Shown here piece after piece: positions 4,597 to 5,324 of a stretch of DNA of 5,324 nucleotides. Both the position numbers and the translations under genes were made by a program. This stretch comes from an uncultured Prevotellaceae bacterium (GTDB taxonomy: Bacteria; Bacteroidota; Bacteroidia; Bacteroidales; Bacteroidaceae), in assembly GCA_905202115.1 (NCBI GenBank), contig CAJKQZ010000169.1, positions 1 through 5,324 on the forward strand. Reading direction: 5' to 3'. Under the pieces are notes generated by a model. That model saw only the letters and a list, made by a program, of their open reading frames with translations, ran no database searches and had not been told where the DNA came from. The first letter of the stretch is position 1. Every line of letters begins with the position of its first letter.

Positions 4597-5324
4597 CATT
4601 CTCATCACAGGCGGAGCGGGATTCATCGGTTCCCATGTAGTGCGCCTGTTTGTAAACAAATATCCCGACTATAGGGTTGTCAATCTCGACAAACTTACCT
4701 ACGCCGGCAACCTCGCAAATCTCAAAGACATAGAGGAAAAATCCAATTATACATTCGTCCGTGCCGACATTGCCGACTTAGACGAAATGCGGAACGTAAT
4801 CAAGGAGTATGAAATCGACGGAATAATCCACCTTGCCGCCGAAAGCCATGTGGACCGCTCCATTAAGGATCCGTTCACCTTTGCGCGTACCAATGTAATG
4901 GGAACACTCTCTCTGCTTCAGGCTGCAAAGGAATATTGGGATACGCTTCCCGAAAAATACGACGGAAAACTATTTTACCATATCTCCACCGACGAGGTTT
5001 ACGGAGCATTGGAACTTACACACCCCGAAGGCGTGCCCGCTCCGTTCACCACACAAGCTTCGGCCGGCGGGCACGAGGCCTACGGCACCGAATTTTTCCT
5101 CGAAAGCACAAAATACAATCCTCACTCCCCATATTCGGCTTCAAAAGCTTCGAGCGACCATTTTGTCCGCGCCTATCACGACACCTACGGGATGCCTACT
5201 ATTGTTACCAACTGCTCAAACAACTATGGCCCGTACCAGTTCCCGGAGAAACTGATACCGCTGTTCATCAACAACATCCGCCACGGCAAACCGCTGCCCG
5301 TATACGGCAAAGGCGAAAACGTAC
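4586..5324 (+). CDS. rmlB: dTDP-glucose 4,6-dehydratase RmlB (3' end outside window)
   Basis: RmlB converts dTDP-glucose to dTDP-4-keto-6-deoxyglucose with bound NAD+, the second pathway step. Its ATG lies inside the end of rmlD (11-bp overlap). The frame stays open for 246 codons to the window edge; the Bacteroidales form is about 375-380 residues, so roughly the last third is missing. The Rossmann motif TGGAGFIGSH is at 8-17, HLAAESHVDRS at 82-92 and STDEVYG at 134-140 with catalytic Asp136 and Glu137. YSASK with Tyr183 and Lys187 and NNYGPYQFPEKL at 212-223 follow. An insertion at about 145-180, between STDEVYG and YSASK, is longer than in the E. coli type enzyme and is, to my knowledge, normal in Bacteroidales RmlB. 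Confidence 0.96.
   Translation, partial: MKRNILITGGAGFIGSHVVRLFVNKYPDYRVVNLDKLTYAGNLANLKDIEEKSNYTFVRADIADLDEMRNVIKEYEIDGIIHLAAESHVDRSIKDPFTFARTNVMGTLSLLQAAKEYWDTLPEKYDGKLFYHISTDEVYGALELTHPEGVPAPFTTQASAGGHEAYGTEFFLESTKYNPHSPYSASKASSDHFVRAYHDTYGMPTIVTNCSNNYGPYQFPEKLIPLFINNIRHGKPLPVYGKGENV

Noticed and set aside
1..5324. CRISPR array, tRNA, rRNA or insertion sequence
   Set aside because: No regular spacer-repeat pattern, no tRNA cloverleaf or rRNA sequence recognised, and no transposase or recombinase gene in the window.

Overview
This window looks like the first part of a capsular or surface polysaccharide locus from a Bacteroidales bacterium (Bacteroides or a related gut family; I cannot resolve the family). 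The reasons are a UpxY-type NusG-like antiterminator as first gene, a Bacteroides-type promoter (TAnnTTTG -7 element), little Shine-Dalgarno signal before the genes, and dTDP-rhamnose enzymes that read like Bacteroidales versions. All genes are on the + strand. Coding DNA is moderately GC-balanced and the intergenic stretches are clearly AT-rich.

Layout. Positions 1-411 are non-coding. They hold one copy of a 44-bp sequence (1-44) that recurs at 3581-3624, then a segment bounded by a perfect 16-bp inverted repeat (189-204 and 373-388). A promoter inside the segment points rightward at the genes. This is the architecture of a phase-variable invertible promoter, seen here in the ON orientation. 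Next come upxY (412-1008), an unrecognised 262-residue gene in the usual upxZ position (1046-1834), rmlA (1913-2815), rmlC (2817-3389), a 334-bp non-coding gap, rmlD (3724-4596) and rmlB (4586 to beyond the window edge).

How it works together. The four rml genes encode the pathway from glucose-1-phosphate to dTDP-L-rhamnose, a precursor for a surface glycan. UpxY should let RNA polymerase read through the long operon, the second gene may counteract or tune that, and the invertible promoter should make the locus stochastically ON or OFF.

The least explained part is the rmlC-rmlD gap. It contains an A/T-tract palindrome, four degenerate units repeated every 21 bp (3490-3573), a 9-bp stem-loop inside that array, and the second copy of the 44-bp repeat. 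It could be an internal regulatory point, a trace of module exchange, or an inserted element. The 44-bp direct repeats bracket the promoter-upxY-orf-rmlA-rmlC module.
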